The position numbers and the translations under genes were made by a program. Shown piece after piece: positions 7,257-16,900 of a DNA stretch of 39,908 nucleotides; the stretch's first letter is position 1; every line of letters starts with the position of its first letter. Under the pieces are notes generated by a model. The model searched no databases. It saw only the letters and a program-made list of their open reading frames with translations, and was not told the DNA's origin. Source of the DNA: Scopulibacillus daqui (GTDB lineage: Bacteria; Bacillota; Bacilli; Bacillales; Sporolactobacillaceae); contig NZ_JAFBER010000025.1 in the NCBI RefSeq assembly GCF_016908855.1, positions 1 to 39,908 on the forward strand. The letters are read 5' to 3'.

Positions 7257-8294
7257 ATGTCTAGAGAAATTCGTGTTGCGGCACTTGGATTAGGCAGACT
7301 AGGCTATTATCATACTAAAAACTTAAAAGAAAAAGTAAGAGGCGCAAAACTTGTTAGTGTAGCCGATCCTTTTGGAGACCAAGCTCAGAAGGCTGCTGCG
7401 GAATTAGGCGTTGAAAAATGGACAAAAAATCCTGATGATGTCTTTCAAGATCCTGAAATTGACGCGGTCATTATTGTAACGCCTACGACGACTCATGGGG
7501 AAATGATTAAAAAGGCAGCCAAACACGGGAAACATATCTTTGTTGAAAAACCGCTGACACAATCATTGAATGAAGCAGAAGAGGTCATTCAAGCGGTTGA
7601 AGATCATCAAGTGATTTGCCAGGTCGGATTTATGAGACGTTTCGATCCTTCTTATTATGATGCGAAGAAGAGAATAGAAGCAGGTGATATTGGCAAACCG
7701 ATATATTTTAAAGGCATTACGCGCGATTTCACTTGCCCTCCGGAGGAATTTATTAAGAACAGCGGCGGTATTTTTCTTGATTGTTCCATCCATGATTATG
7801 ATATTGCCAGATATCTCATGGGAGCGGAAATAACATCTGTTTCGGCTCACGGCACAGTGGTCCAGCATCCTTATATGAGCAAATATAATGATGTCGATCA
7901 GGCCATCACCTACATAGAATTTGATTCAGGAGCGGCGGGAGATGTTGAAGCAAGCCGAAATTCCCGGCACGGTTATGACATTCGCGCAGAGATTATCGGT
8001 ACTGAAGGGTCATTATTTGTCGGAACCTTTAGAAATAGAAACGCCATACTGCTCAATGCCAAAGGCAGCAATTATGAAGTTATCCCTGATTTTCAAACGA
8101 GATTTAATGATGCTTATTTGTTAGAATTAGAAGAATTTATTAAATGTGTACAAGAAAATAAAGAGCCGAGAATCACAGCGCTTGACTCGAAAATTAACAT
8201 GCAAATTGCCGCAGCGGCGACAAAATCTTTCCTTAATAATGGGGAAAAAATATTTTTGGAAACATCAAAAACAGCCAACTTATCAGTAGGTTAA
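7257..8294 (+). CDS. Gfo/Idh/MocA oxidoreductase, inositol 2-dehydrogenase-like
   Basis: A 345-residue NAD(P)-dependent dehydrogenase. The Rossmann loop is GLGRLG (11-16), the conserved EKP of the family is at 97-99 (FVEKPLT), and DCSIHDYD (175-182) supplies the active-site histidine/aspartate pair typical of myo- and scyllo-inositol dehydrogenases. The substrate is probably an inositol or another polyol/sugar; no other iol gene is in the window, so the exact substrate is open. The start at 7257 has AGGAGTG upstream; an in-frame ATG at 7233 lacks one. Twin operators precede it and a LacI-type regulator gene follows, implying substrate-induced expression. Confidence 0.75.
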   Translation: MSREIRVAALGLGRLGYYHTKNLKEKVRGAKLVSVADPFGDQAQKAAAELGVEKWTKNPDDVFQDPEIDAVIIVTPTTTHGEMIKKAAKHGKHIFVEKPLTQSLNEAEEVIQAVEDHQVICQVGFMRRFDPSYYDAKKRIEAGDIGKPIYFKGITRDFTCPPEEFIKNSGGIFLDCSIHDYDIARYLMGAEITSVSAHGTVVQHPYMSKYNDVDQAITYIEFDSGAAGDVEASRNSRHGYDIRAEIIGTEGSLFVGTFRNRNAILLNAKGSNYEVIPDFQTRFNDAYLLELEEFIKCVQENKEPRITALDSKINMQIAAAATKSFLNNGEKIFLETSKTANLSVG

Positions 8295-8333
8295 TCATAC
8301 TTCCGTTGTAAGCGTTTTAAGGAATTTATATAA

Positions 8334-8363
8334 GGGAGCATCCTTATTGAAAAGGATACTCCC
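8334..8363 (+). terminator. Hairpin after the oxidoreductase gene
   Basis: GGGAGCATCCTT pairs with AAGGATACTCCC with one C-A mismatch and a 6-base loop. The following TCATTCTATT is a weak U-tract. Confidence 0.55.
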
Positions 8364-8381
8364 TCATTCTATTCATTGATA

Positions 8382-8408
8382 GAAACGGTTTCCTCCAGCA
8401 GATATAAT
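8382..8408 (+). promoter_or_regulatory. Promoter and likely auto-operator of the LacI-type gene
   Basis: GAAAC-G-GTTTC (8382-8392), a perfect 11-base dyad, sits directly upstream of TATAAT (8403-8408), in the place of the -35/spacer. A repressor bound there would block RNA polymerase. The dyad differs from the GGAAAGCGCTTAA sites, so a different LacI/CcpA-type protein is also possible. Confidence 0.45.
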
Positions 8409-8442
8409 AGGGTAAAAGACAGTATTGAAAGAAGGACAATCT

Positions 8443-9450
8443 ATGAAGCCGACCATATATGATGTCGCTGAAAAGGCGGGCGTGTCTATCGCGACCGTAT
8501 CTAAAGTGATCAATAACACAGGCAAAATCAGCGATAAGACAAAACAAAAAGTGCTTAAAATCATGGAAGAAATAAACTATCAGCCGAGCGTTGTAGCTTC
8601 AGCTCTAACCGGGAAACAGACGAATACGATAGGTTTCCTTATTCCGGATATCGCCAATCCTTTTCATGCTGAAATGGCCAGAAGTGTGGAAGACAGAGGG
8701 CATGAATTAGGGTTCAGTGTTGTCATGTGCAATACTGACGGCAATCTTGACAAGGAAGCGCAATATCTCGAATGGCTGCAGAGAAAAAGGGTTGACGGCA
8801 TCATCCTTGGCAGCGCCGCTCAAAACAATGCCATTATAAAAGAATTAATTAAACAAGAGATCCCGGCGGCTCTTATTGCTACAGATATGCCTTCACTGTC
8901 AGTTAATGCTGTATTGGTCGATGATTTTTTAGGAGGATATCAAGCCATTTCCCATTTAACAAGCCTGGGGCATACAGATATTGCCTTTTTAGCCGGAAAC
9001 TTAAACAATGTGATGGAAAAAGAACGTTTGCGCGGCTATAAGCAAGCGCTCCAGGAAGCTGGTGCGGCATTCGATAGGAAAAATCTATTAACCAACAATT
9101 TTTCTTTTGATGATGCGAAAAGATCAATGAAAAAATTGATAGAGTCCGGAAGACGACCCACGGCTGTTTTCGCATTTAATGATCTTCTAGCTATCGGCGC
9201 TATTCATGGAGCTAAAGAAGCAGGATTGAAAATTCCTGATGATTTATCCGTCATCGGTTTTGACAACACACTCCTAGCGGCTGTTAACGATCCCCCGTTA
9301 ACGACGATTGCCCAGCCGATTCAAGACATGGGACGAACTGTGACAGATTTACTAGTAAAAGAAATCAAAGGCGGCAATACTGTAAAACAGCGGGTTGTCT
9401 TATTGCCGGAGTTGGTTGTCCGGCAAACGACCATTCCCCCGAAAATATAA
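8443..9450 (+). CDS. LacI/GalR-family transcriptional regulator
   Basis: 335 residues. The N-terminal helix-turn-helix is canonical (TIYDVAEKAGVSIATVSKVI, then NYQPSVVASAL hinge helix), followed by a periplasmic-binding-protein-like effector domain (GFLIPDIANPFHAEM, FAFNDLLAIGA, VIGFDN). It is expected to be a cytoplasmic dimer that senses a sugar or polyol. It lies just downstream of the inositol-dehydrogenase-like gene and behind its own promoter, which suggests local control of that gene; the effector cannot be read from sequence. The ATG at 8443 is preceded by GAAGGA. Confidence 0.85.
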   Translation: MKPTIYDVAEKAGVSIATVSKVINNTGKISDKTKQKVLKIMEEINYQPSVVASALTGKQTNTIGFLIPDIANPFHAEMARSVEDRGHELGFSVVMCNTDGNLDKEAQYLEWLQRKRVDGIILGSAAQNNAIIKELIKQEIPAALIATDMPSLSVNAVLVDDFLGGYQAISHLTSLGHTDIAFLAGNLNNVMEKERLRGYKQALQEAGAAFDRKNLLTNNFSFDDAKRSMKKLIESGRRPTAVFAFNDLLAIGAIHGAKEAGLKIPDDLSVIGFDNTLLAAVNDPPLTTIAQPIQDMGRTVTDLLVKEIKGGNTVKQRVVLLPELVVRQTTIPPKI

Positions 9451-9455
9451 GTCTT

Positions 9456-9495
9456 TGCACCTTGAATATACAATTGAAATGGTGCAGCTTTTTTG
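9456..9495 (+). terminator. Terminator of the LacI-type gene
   Basis: TGCACC (9456-9461) pairs with GGTGCA (9481-9486), followed by GCTTTTTTG. The loop of 19 bases can partly pair. Confidence 0.6.
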
Positions 9496-9500
9496 TACTG

Positions 9501-9539
9501 CACCCCAAAAGTTAGAGTAACAATCTAACCTTTGGGGTG
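9501..9539. repeat. 16-bp inverted repeat, terminator and possible fused IS ends
   Basis: Arms 9501-9516 and 9524-9539 are complementary at 15 of 16 positions, with a 7-base loop. It sits between convergent genes and is flanked by TTTATTT on plus, so it can terminate transcription. The outward sequence TGTACTGCACCCCAAAAG has the form of an IS3/IS150-group terminal repeat, so the palindrome may be the relic of two IS ends brought together. The terminator role is likely; the IS origin is conjecture. Confidence 0.5.
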
Positions 9540-9564
9540 TTTATTTATGTTAGCCACTTATATT

Positions 9565-11127
9565 TTAAGATTTTCCTTTAACCTCCGCCGGCGTGATAGG
9601 CTGACCCGAGATTGGATCTAAATAAAGCTTTTGCTGGCGAGGATTTTGTTGGAAGTCAAAGAGATTTTTCAATGATCCGGCTTTTGTATCAAAGGAGCCG
9701 CTGCCAATCCGGCCAAGATGCCAATTATCTTCAATAAATCTTAATATAGAGGATTGATCCGTAACCTTATGATCCACAAAATTCTTCTTGGCGTACGGAG
9801 AAATCACAAGCAGCGGGAGTCTAGGGCCATAGCCGGCACGATCTAGGTAGGAAGAGAGCTTCGGCTTTCTGGCGTCGCCCGGTCCATATAAGGCATCGTA
9901 TACAGGATCATTGGAGCCGTTGACTTGAGGGCTCATCATATGATCATACCACCCGTCAGAATCATCATAGGCAATGATAACCGCTGTATTTTTCCATTCC
10001 GGCAAAGATTGCAGATGGTTGAGTGTATGCACGATAAAATGCTGTTCATCAAGCGGATCAGAGTAACCGGCATGACCGTCTTGATAGCAAGACGCTTTAA
10101 GGAAACTTACTGCCGGCAAGTGACCGCTGTCAGCGGCCGACCAGAAGTCTTTAAGATCATACTGATGGTTGGCCTGGTCTGTTTTGCCGATCATATTAAC
10201 AGATGATGGCGGCAAATGCTTTGGATTCGACGTTGATTGGTAATATTGGAACGGTTCATGATGAGGGCTGTAATCGGCCACTTGGTTTCCGGCAATATTT
10301 TTATGCTGGGAATGAGGATTGCGGAATCCGCCTTCAAACCATCCCCAAGTGATGTCTTTCTTATTTAACAAATCACCTACGTTTTTACCGCTTAAAGCGG
10401 CTGTTGGCTTGTTTGGATTGGAGGCTTGATCGTAGTAAGGATCGAGGTCCCCAAATAATGTGCCGTTTGCAAGGTAGTCTTTTACTTTATTGGTTTTTGC
10501 GCCGTGGATATAAGCGGCTGCCCCATGGGTTTGCCCAGAAATAAGGTTAAGAGCGCCCGGAGTTGAAGGACCGAATGTTGTGCCAAAGGAATGGTCGTTC
10601 ATGGCAAAGTTTTGAGCATAATTCCATAATGCTGTAACTGTATTTCCATCATAATAGTCCATAACAAGGGAAGGATCATCGCCTCCGGATGTATATTCTG
10701 CGAATTTGTCCATTTTTCCGCCGTCAAAAGCTTTCTGTTCATCGGTATAATCATGATCCATATCAGCCGTTACAGCTTCAGAACGATCTAATCTTTTCGG
10801 ATTGTATTTATTTGGATTATTTGTCAGAAGCTTTTTCGTCAGCCCATAGACGCGGGGGGTGCCGGGCTTTGCTTGGAATGCAGGTTCACCTTTAGGATTT
10901 TTAGCATGGGGATAAGTCCCAAAATAGTGATCGAAGGATACATTTTCATCAAATAGAACGACAACATGCTGAATCGGTGTTGCGGTTTTCTCCGAATGTT
11001 TAACATGGGCATAAGGAGGCATATGTTTTGTATTGGCTTGGTTGTCATGGGCTGAAGTTGTCAGCGGAACCGCAAAAAGAGTGCTTAAGGCAAGCATACT
11101 GTTAAATGCTGCTTTTCTTAATGTCAT
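9565..11127 (-). CDS. Exported acid phosphatase/phospholipase C-family phosphoesterase (AcpA-like)
   Basis: 520 residues with a signal peptide (FNSMLALSTLFAVPLTTSA). The phosphoesterase family (PF04185) signature HVVVLFDENVSFDHYFGTYP places the likely nucleophile at Ser64, as in AcpA-type enzymes. Later blocks are NDHSFGTTFGPSTPGALNL and DDSDGWYDHMMSP, which supply metal and phosphate ligands. It should release phosphate from phosphate esters outside the cell; phospholipase C activity is the alternative. It is transcribed divergently from another PF04185 protein, and PHO-box-like hexamers lie 28 bases before its start. The ATG at 11127 follows AAGGAGATAAGG. Confidence 0.8.
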   Translation of the reverse strand: MTLRKAAFNSMLALSTLFAVPLTTSAHDNQANTKHMPPYAHVKHSEKTATPIQHVVVLFDENVSFDHYFGTYPHAKNPKGEPAFQAKPGTPRVYGLTKKLLTNNPNKYNPKRLDRSEAVTADMDHDYTDEQKAFDGGKMDKFAEYTSGGDDPSLVMDYYDGNTVTALWNYAQNFAMNDHSFGTTFGPSTPGALNLISGQTHGAAAYIHGAKTNKVKDYLANGTLFGDLDPYYDQASNPNKPTAALSGKNVGDLLNKKDITWGWFEGGFRNPHSQHKNIAGNQVADYSPHHEPFQYYQSTSNPKHLPPSSVNMIGKTDQANHQYDLKDFWSAADSGHLPAVSFLKASCYQDGHAGYSDPLDEQHFIVHTLNHLQSLPEWKNTAVIIAYDDSDGWYDHMMSPQVNGSNDPVYDALYGPGDARKPKLSSYLDRAGYGPRLPLLVISPYAKKNFVDHKVTDQSSILRFIEDNWHLGRIGSGSFDTKAGSLKNLFDFQQNPRQQKLYLDPISGQPITPAEVKGKS

Positions 11128-11154
11128 TTTCCTTATCTCCTTTAGATTGGTTTG

Positions 11155-11193
11155 TATAAGTAGTTTAATAGATGTTTGTTGAGCTTTTCTTAA
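11155..11193 (-). promoter_or_regulatory. PHO-box-like repeat for the AcpA-like gene
   Basis: On the minus strand four hexamers, TTAAGA, TCAACA, CTATTA and CTTATA, follow one another at exactly 11-bp intervals (5-base spacers). This is the arrangement of PhoP sites in Bacillus (TT[ACT]A[CT]A direct repeats); matches are 5, 5, 4 and 5 of 6. The box ends 28 bases before the start codon. Confidence 0.6.
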
Positions 11194-11374
11194 GGATATG
11201 TTTTCTTTTTGTAAAATGAAACAGCTTCCCTCAGCAGAGATTATTCATCCTTATTTTCCGCTTCAATGACAAGGCTTGCTAAGTTTTAAGGCAGCAGGCG
11301 CCTCGCAGGCTTTGCACAGGGATAAAACAGTTGAAAAGTCATCAGACCATTTTAGCGCTTTTTTTTAAGAAATC

Positions 11375-11424
11375 TTTTCATAATGCCAACAATATATTTA
11401 CATTTCATTTGTATCGTATTCATA
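11375..11424 (+). promoter_or_regulatory. PHO-box-like repeat for the propeller phosphoesterase gene
   Basis: Five hexamers, TTTTCA, CCAACA, TTTACA, TTTGTA and TTCATA, recur at exactly 11-bp steps. The third and fifth match the PhoP consensus fully, the others 4-5 of 6. The box ends 30 bases before the start at 11455, the mirror of the minus-strand arrangement. The rest of 11194-11374 holds no gene. Confidence 0.65.
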
Positions 11425-11454
11425 GAAGGCCATTTTTTCAATGGGAGTGATTCT

Positions 11455-13842
11455 ATGAAACGAAAAAAGGTGATGATTGCCGTCCTTGCGGTTGTAATGG
11501 CAACGTCGGCATCTGCTTACGCTTATCATCGTACGGCTGGTCCGAAGGGGGATAATTATGGTATAACGTCGCAAAATTGGACATTGACACCGGCTGGCAA
11601 GCAAATTAAACTTGGAGATTTTCCGATGGGGGGCGCTTTAAGCCCGGACAGTCATTATTTAGTAGTCTCTAATGACGGTCAAGGCACCCAGTCGCTTCAA
11701 GTCATTGATACGAAAACAAATAAAGTTGTCCAAACGGTGCCTTACAGTTCGCCTGAAGCTTTATATCTTGGTGCATCATTCAGTCCCGATGGCAAGAAGC
11801 TGTATGCTTCTGCCGGCGGCAACAACAAAATACGTGTTTATGATTTCGTTAACGGTAAATTATCGGAAAAGGATCCGATTGAATTAAAGGATGATAAGAA
11901 TACTAATTTTTATCCTGCCGGCCTATCAGTATCTCCGGATGGGAAGTATCTCTATGTTGCTGATAATCTTGATCACTCTGTATGCAAAATCGATATCAAA
12001 AATAAAAAAATGGTCAAAAAAGTCCCTGTTGGAAAAAACCCATATACCGCTTATTTAAGCCATGACGGTAAATCCTTATATGTCACGAATTGGGGGGAAA
12101 GCAGTGTCACTGTCCTTAATCCCCAAACCATGGCAGTCAAGAAAACGATTCAGACGGATTTGCATCCAAATGCCGTTGCGGAAAACATAAAAAACGGCAT
12201 GATTTATATATCAAATTCTGACAGCGATACGATTTCCATTATAGATGCCAAAAATGATCAGGTCATACAAACGCTTTCGCTAAAACCTTATAAAAGCGCG
12301 CCCGCCGGCAGCCAGCCGGATGCAATGGCCGTCAGCAGAGATGGCAAAACGCTTTACGTTGCCAATGCCGGCAATAATGATGTCGCGGTTATAGATGTCT
12401 CGAAAAGAACAGCTAAAATTAAAGGTCTGATTCCGACAGCCTGGTATCCGACCGGCGTCTATGTGGATGACAAAGATGGCAAGCTTATGGTTGCCAACGC
12501 GAAAGGTCTTGGCGCCGGTCCGAATAAAGACGGGCAATTTATTGGAAATATGATTGAAGGAACGCTGTCGACATTGGACATTCCCCATTCAAAGGAGCTT
12601 CAAAAATATACAAAACAAGTCAAAAAGAATAATCCAATAGAACAGCGCAACGCCAACAATAGCGGAAACAGTTTTCCAGTCCCGCAAAATCAAAATCAAA
12701 AATCGCCTATAAAACATGTCATTTATGTGATTAAAGAAAACCGAACTTATGATCAAGTGTTCGGAGATTTGGACAGGGGCAACGGTGATAAGGACTTAGC
12801 GACTTTTGGCGAGGAGATCACGCCAAATATTCATAAATTGGCTAAGCAATTTGTGACTTTTGATAATTTTTACGCCGATGCAGAGATCAGTGCCCAAGGG
12901 CATAATTGGTCAACCGCCGCAAAAGCCAACGACTATGTGGAAAAGAACTGGCTGGCTAATTATTCTGGAAGAAATCGTGATTATGACATGGAGGGAGGCA
13001 ATGAGGCCGCTTATCCTAAAGCCGGATTCTTATGGGACAATGCGAAACGTTCGGGAGTCAGCTTTCGGGATTATGGTGAGTTTGTAAACCCTGATCCTGT
13101 ATCAAAGCAATGGGTGCCGTCGGATCCAAGTATCGGCGACCGTGTTGATCATGCCTATCCTGGATGGGATCTCGACATTTCAGATTTAACGCGTGAAGCA
13201 GAATGGGAAAAAGAGTTTCAACAATATATCAAAAACGGCAATTTGCCGCAGCTTCAGATTGTGAGACTCCCAAATGATCATACCAACGGCACGAAGCCTG
13301 GAAAATTAACACCGCAAGCGATGGTTGCACAAAACGATGATGCGGTAGGCAAGCTTGTAGAGGCTGTCAGCCATTCGAAGTATTGGAAGGATACGGCTAT
13401 CTTTATTACAGAAGATGATTCTCAGAACGGCTGGGATCATGTTGATGCTCACCGTACAGAATCGCTCGTTATTAGTCCTTATACACAGACGGGAAAGGTT
13501 GACAGTACTTTTTACGATACAGCCTCAATGATTCATACGATGGAACTTATTTTAGGTATGAAACCAATGACTCAATATGATGCTTCCAGTATTCCGATGT
13601 TCCGCGCCTTCAGTTCCAAGCCAAACTTAGCCGCTTATAAAGCGGAAAATCCGCGTTATCCCATTGACAAGAAGAACGGAAAGAATGCACCTGGGGCAGC
13701 GATGTCCAGAAAAATGGATTTTTCACAAGCAGACAATATAGACGAAGAGAAGCTGAATCGCGTCTTATGGGAAGCCACTCATAAGGGTAAGCCTAAAGAC
13801 TACCCTAATAAAACAAAGGCTTCGGTATTAGAGGCAAAGTAA
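11455..13842 (+). CDS. Exported beta-propeller/phosphoesterase fusion protein
   Basis: 795 residues. A signal peptide (VMIAVLAVVMATSASAYA) is followed by a YncE/YVTN-type beta-propeller (about 55-400) with repeats such as SPDGKYLYVADNLDHSV and SRDGKTLYVANAGNNDVAVID. A PF04185 phosphoesterase domain then runs from about 420 to the end: HVIYVIKENRTYDQVFGD (Thr nucleophile) and ITEDDSQNGWDHVDAHRTES (metal ligands). This architecture is known as bifunctional YncE/alkaline phosphatase family. It should act outside the cytoplasm on phosphate esters, with the propeller as a binding platform. The start at 11455 follows GGGAGTG. An RND transporter gene follows 106 bases downstream, perhaps cotranscribed. 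Confidence 0.85.
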   Translation: MKRKKVMIAVLAVVMATSASAYAYHRTAGPKGDNYGITSQNWTLTPAGKQIKLGDFPMGGALSPDSHYLVVSNDGQGTQSLQVIDTKTNKVVQTVPYSSPEALYLGASFSPDGKKLYASAGGNNKIRVYDFVNGKLSEKDPIELKDDKNTNFYPAGLSVSPDGKYLYVADNLDHSVCKIDIKNKKMVKKVPVGKNPYTAYLSHDGKSLYVTNWGESSVTVLNPQTMAVKKTIQTDLHPNAVAENIKNGMIYISNSDSDTISIIDAKNDQVIQTLSLKPYKSAPAGSQPDAMAVSRDGKTLYVANAGNNDVAVIDVSKRTAKIKGLIPTAWYPTGVYVDDKDGKLMVANAKGLGAGPNKDGQFIGNMIEGTLSTLDIPHSKELQKYTKQVKKNNPIEQRNANNSGNSFPVPQNQNQKSPIKHVIYVIKENRTYDQVFGDLDRGNGDKDLATFGEEITPNIHKLAKQFVTFDNFYADAEISAQGHNWSTAAKANDYVEKNWLANYSGRNRDYDMEGGNEAAYPKAGFLWDNAKRSGVSFRDYGEFVNPDPVSKQWVPSDPSIGDRVDHAYPGWDLDISDLTREAEWEKEFQQYIKNGNLPQLQIVRLPNDHTNGTKPGKLTPQAMVAQNDDAVGKLVEAVSHSKYWKDTAIFITEDDSQNGWDHVDAHRTESLVISPYTQTGKVDSTFYDTASMIHTMELILGMKPMTQYDASSIPMFRAFSSKPNLAAYKAENPRYPIDKKNGKNAPGAAMSRKMDFSQADNIDEEKLNRVLWEATHKGKPKDYPNKTKASVLEAK

Positions 13843-13858
13843 GAATTGTCTGTAACGT

Positions 13859-13913
13859 CCGTATGCCTCCGCAGATGCAGCTCGTGAACGCATCTTCTAA
13901 AGGGGGCTTACGG
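13859..13913 (+). other. Two-stem RNA hairpin between phosphoesterase and RND genes
   Basis: CCGTATGCCTCC (13859-13870) pairs with GGGGGCTTACGG (13902-13913) at 11 of 12 positions, including one G-U. Inside it AGATGC (13873-13878) pairs with GCATCT (13890-13895). No U-tract follows, so it is more likely a processing/stabilising structure or partial attenuator than a terminator. Confidence 0.45.
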
Positions 13914-13948
13914 CGTCAACCAAGATAAAAAACAAAGGTGGACGTCTT

Positions 13949-16900
13949 ATGGAAAAGGTTATTCACGCGTTGTCCAAACGGTTGCCGCTTATTATTTTAT
14001 TCATTGTCTTAATTTTTACTTGGGGCGCTTATTCAGCAACTCAAATGAAAAAGGAATATTTGCCGGATATTAATAATCCTATTTTGATGGTTACTCTGAA
14101 GACCGATGGAGAATTAAAAGGGGAAAAACAAAATCTACAGCTAAGCGAACAGCTCACAAAAGCTTTAAAGGGTGTAGACCAGCTTCAATCGGTTGAATCA
14201 ACGATATATCCCCAAGGGTTATTTTTAAGCCTTATCTTTCCGCAAAATATTGATATTAAAGAAGCTGAAAAAAGTATAAAATCCGAGCTGCAAACGGTTC
14301 AACTGCCTAAGGGAGTGAGTCAGCCGGAGATCACAAGAATTAGTTCCGATAGTTTTCCTTTCATGAAAATCAGTTTAACATCAGATAAGCTTTCAAATAT
14401 TGACCTGCGTACGACGGCATCTAAACATATCAAAAAACAATTAGAAAAAATCCAAGGGGTCGAGAAAATACAAACAACCGGCAATGGAGAAAAGGGTTAT
14501 ATTGTCAATCTGGATAATCAAAAGTTGGATAAGTACCGGCTTAGCTTTAAAGATATTAAAGCCGCACTGAAAGATAAACATATATCATGGCCCAATGGCG
14601 CCGTCCAAGCTAAAAATCTTTGGCTGCCGCTGACAGTTGAGGGTTCCTCTGCAGATGCCGAGACGTTAGGCAACATTGTTGTAAAAAGGAGCAATGACAA
14701 GAATATCTTGCTGAAAGATGTTGCAACGATTCAAAAGGGGATTGTCCATTGGGAGACTTTGTCAAAAACGAACAGTCATCCAAGTGTGCTTCTTAATTTG
14801 CTGAAAACACCGTCAGCTGATGTGACAAAGGTCAGCCAATCAGCGGCAGAAAGGCTTCGTCACATACCAGAGATAAAAAGCGGCAATGTTCACGCCGATA
14901 TTCTTCTTAATCAAGGTGAAGCAGTATCCCATGCTATAAAAGGCGTGTGGAGAGAAGGATTATTAGGCTGTTTATTTTCAATGATATGTGTATTCTTCTT
15001 TTTTCGAGAGTGGCGTTCCACAATGGCCATTCTATTTTCCTTGCCGATTTGCTTTCTAACGACAATAGCGGTTCTTTATCATATGGGAATCACATTAAAT
15101 CTATTGACGGCTTCAGGGTTAATCGTTGCGATGGGAAGAGTGGTGGACGACTCCATTGTCATCATGGATAATATGTATCGAAAGCTCGAACAGCAGCAGC
15201 GCTTTTCCCTGTCTGCCTTAACTGAAGCCGTTAAAGAGATGATTCCAGCTGTTATTTCATCGACTTTGACAACGATAGCCGTCTATATTCCGCTCGCTAT
15301 GACAGGAACAATGGTTGGATATGCTTTTTCTGGCTTTGCATGGGCGGTGGCCATTGCCTTAATCTGCTCACTTATCGTTTCTTTGATTCTTATTCCGCCA
15401 TACGCTGCCTTGACATGGCGCCGACGTTTTGCTCCCATAGCAATAAAAGCAGAAGAATGGGCAAAACCAATCATTAGCCGTTTGTTTAAAAGGCGGCAAT
15501 TCATATTCGGAATCTTATGTATCGCATTGGTTTTATCGGCGGTCGGAGCATGTTTCATACCTGTGAATATTCTTCCCCGCTCTCACGCTCACGATGTGAC
15601 TGTACAAATTGAATGTCCGGACGGAGCGACGCTTGACCAAGTCGACGCTGAAGTCAGAAGTTTTGAATCTTTATTAAGCAAGCATCCTGAAATAAAAAGC
15701 TACGATTCAACGCTGGGGTCTTCTTTTAGCCCGGCATTCGATGATGTTTTTGATCAAGACGGCGGCTGGATTCAGCAGCCTAATGTTGCGAATGTTTACG
15801 TGACGCCCAAAAAAGACGTTTCAGCCGATCATTTAATACATAAAATCAACCAAGATATTAAACAATTGTCCAATGATGCTGTATTTACCGTGTCAAGCCA
15901 ACAAATTGCCGGAGATGATTCACGGGTAAGAATTGTATTAACAGGACCAAACAAAAATGAGCTGATAAGAGCTGCGAACCATTTGAAGAGCAAGATGCAG
16001 ATGATAAAAGGATTTCAATTAAACGGTGATGCCGATTCGAACGATCAGCTGCGTTTTACGGTTAAGCTGCAAGAAGAAAAAGTGAAAAGGCTTGGTCTTC
16101 ATAAGGAAGACATTTTAAATAAGGTTCGGAACTTTTTGGACGAAAGAGAGGATTTGAATGTGTCCATAGATGGTTCTTCGATACCTGTGACACTCCATAA
16201 GCCTTCTAATGTCCATCTTGCTTATAAACAAGGCGTCGACTCAACAAAAGCCTTATTGACGAAGCTTGGCCGCTTAACTTTTAATGCAAAAACAGGGAAA
16301 AAGGTCTTATTAGCTGATATCTCAACGTTGGATGTCGAACCGAATGCTGTGATCGGCGAAAAGGACGGTATCCCAATGGCCGTTGTAACGGGGAATATTA
16401 TTACGACGGATATTGGCCGTGTAACTGGGGAAATCAAGCAAATCTTAAAGGACAATCATTTTCCGAAAGGCATTCATGTGGATTTTGGCGGCATCCCGCA
16501 ACAAGTGAAAGAAATGATTTGGTCTATCAGTTTAGCTGGATTTTTGTCGATCATACTGGTCCTGATAATCATTACAAGTATATTTAAAGGTATTCGCGCA
16601 CCGCTTGCTGTCATATCTTCTTTGCCGTTTGCCTTCATTGGTTCAGTGATTCTATTATTTGTATTCGGGCAATCATGGAATCTGGGAGCATTGGCAGGGT
16701 TAGTCATGCTCATCGGTATCGTTGCAACGAACGGCATCGTACTTGTTGATAGAATGGAACGGCTTCGAGCCCAAGGAAAAGATGTGCATTCTGCTGCCAT
16801 AGAAGGGGCGGCAAGCCGCTTTCGACCTGTACTGATGACCGCTGCCGCAACCATTTTAACGCTACTGCCGCTGGCCTTGTCCCGTCAGTCAGATACGCTG

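Noticed and set aside
11398-11604. Minus-strand open frame across the start of the propeller phosphoesterase gene
   Set aside because: It is a shadow of the real gene and of the PHO-box region, with no ribosome binding site.
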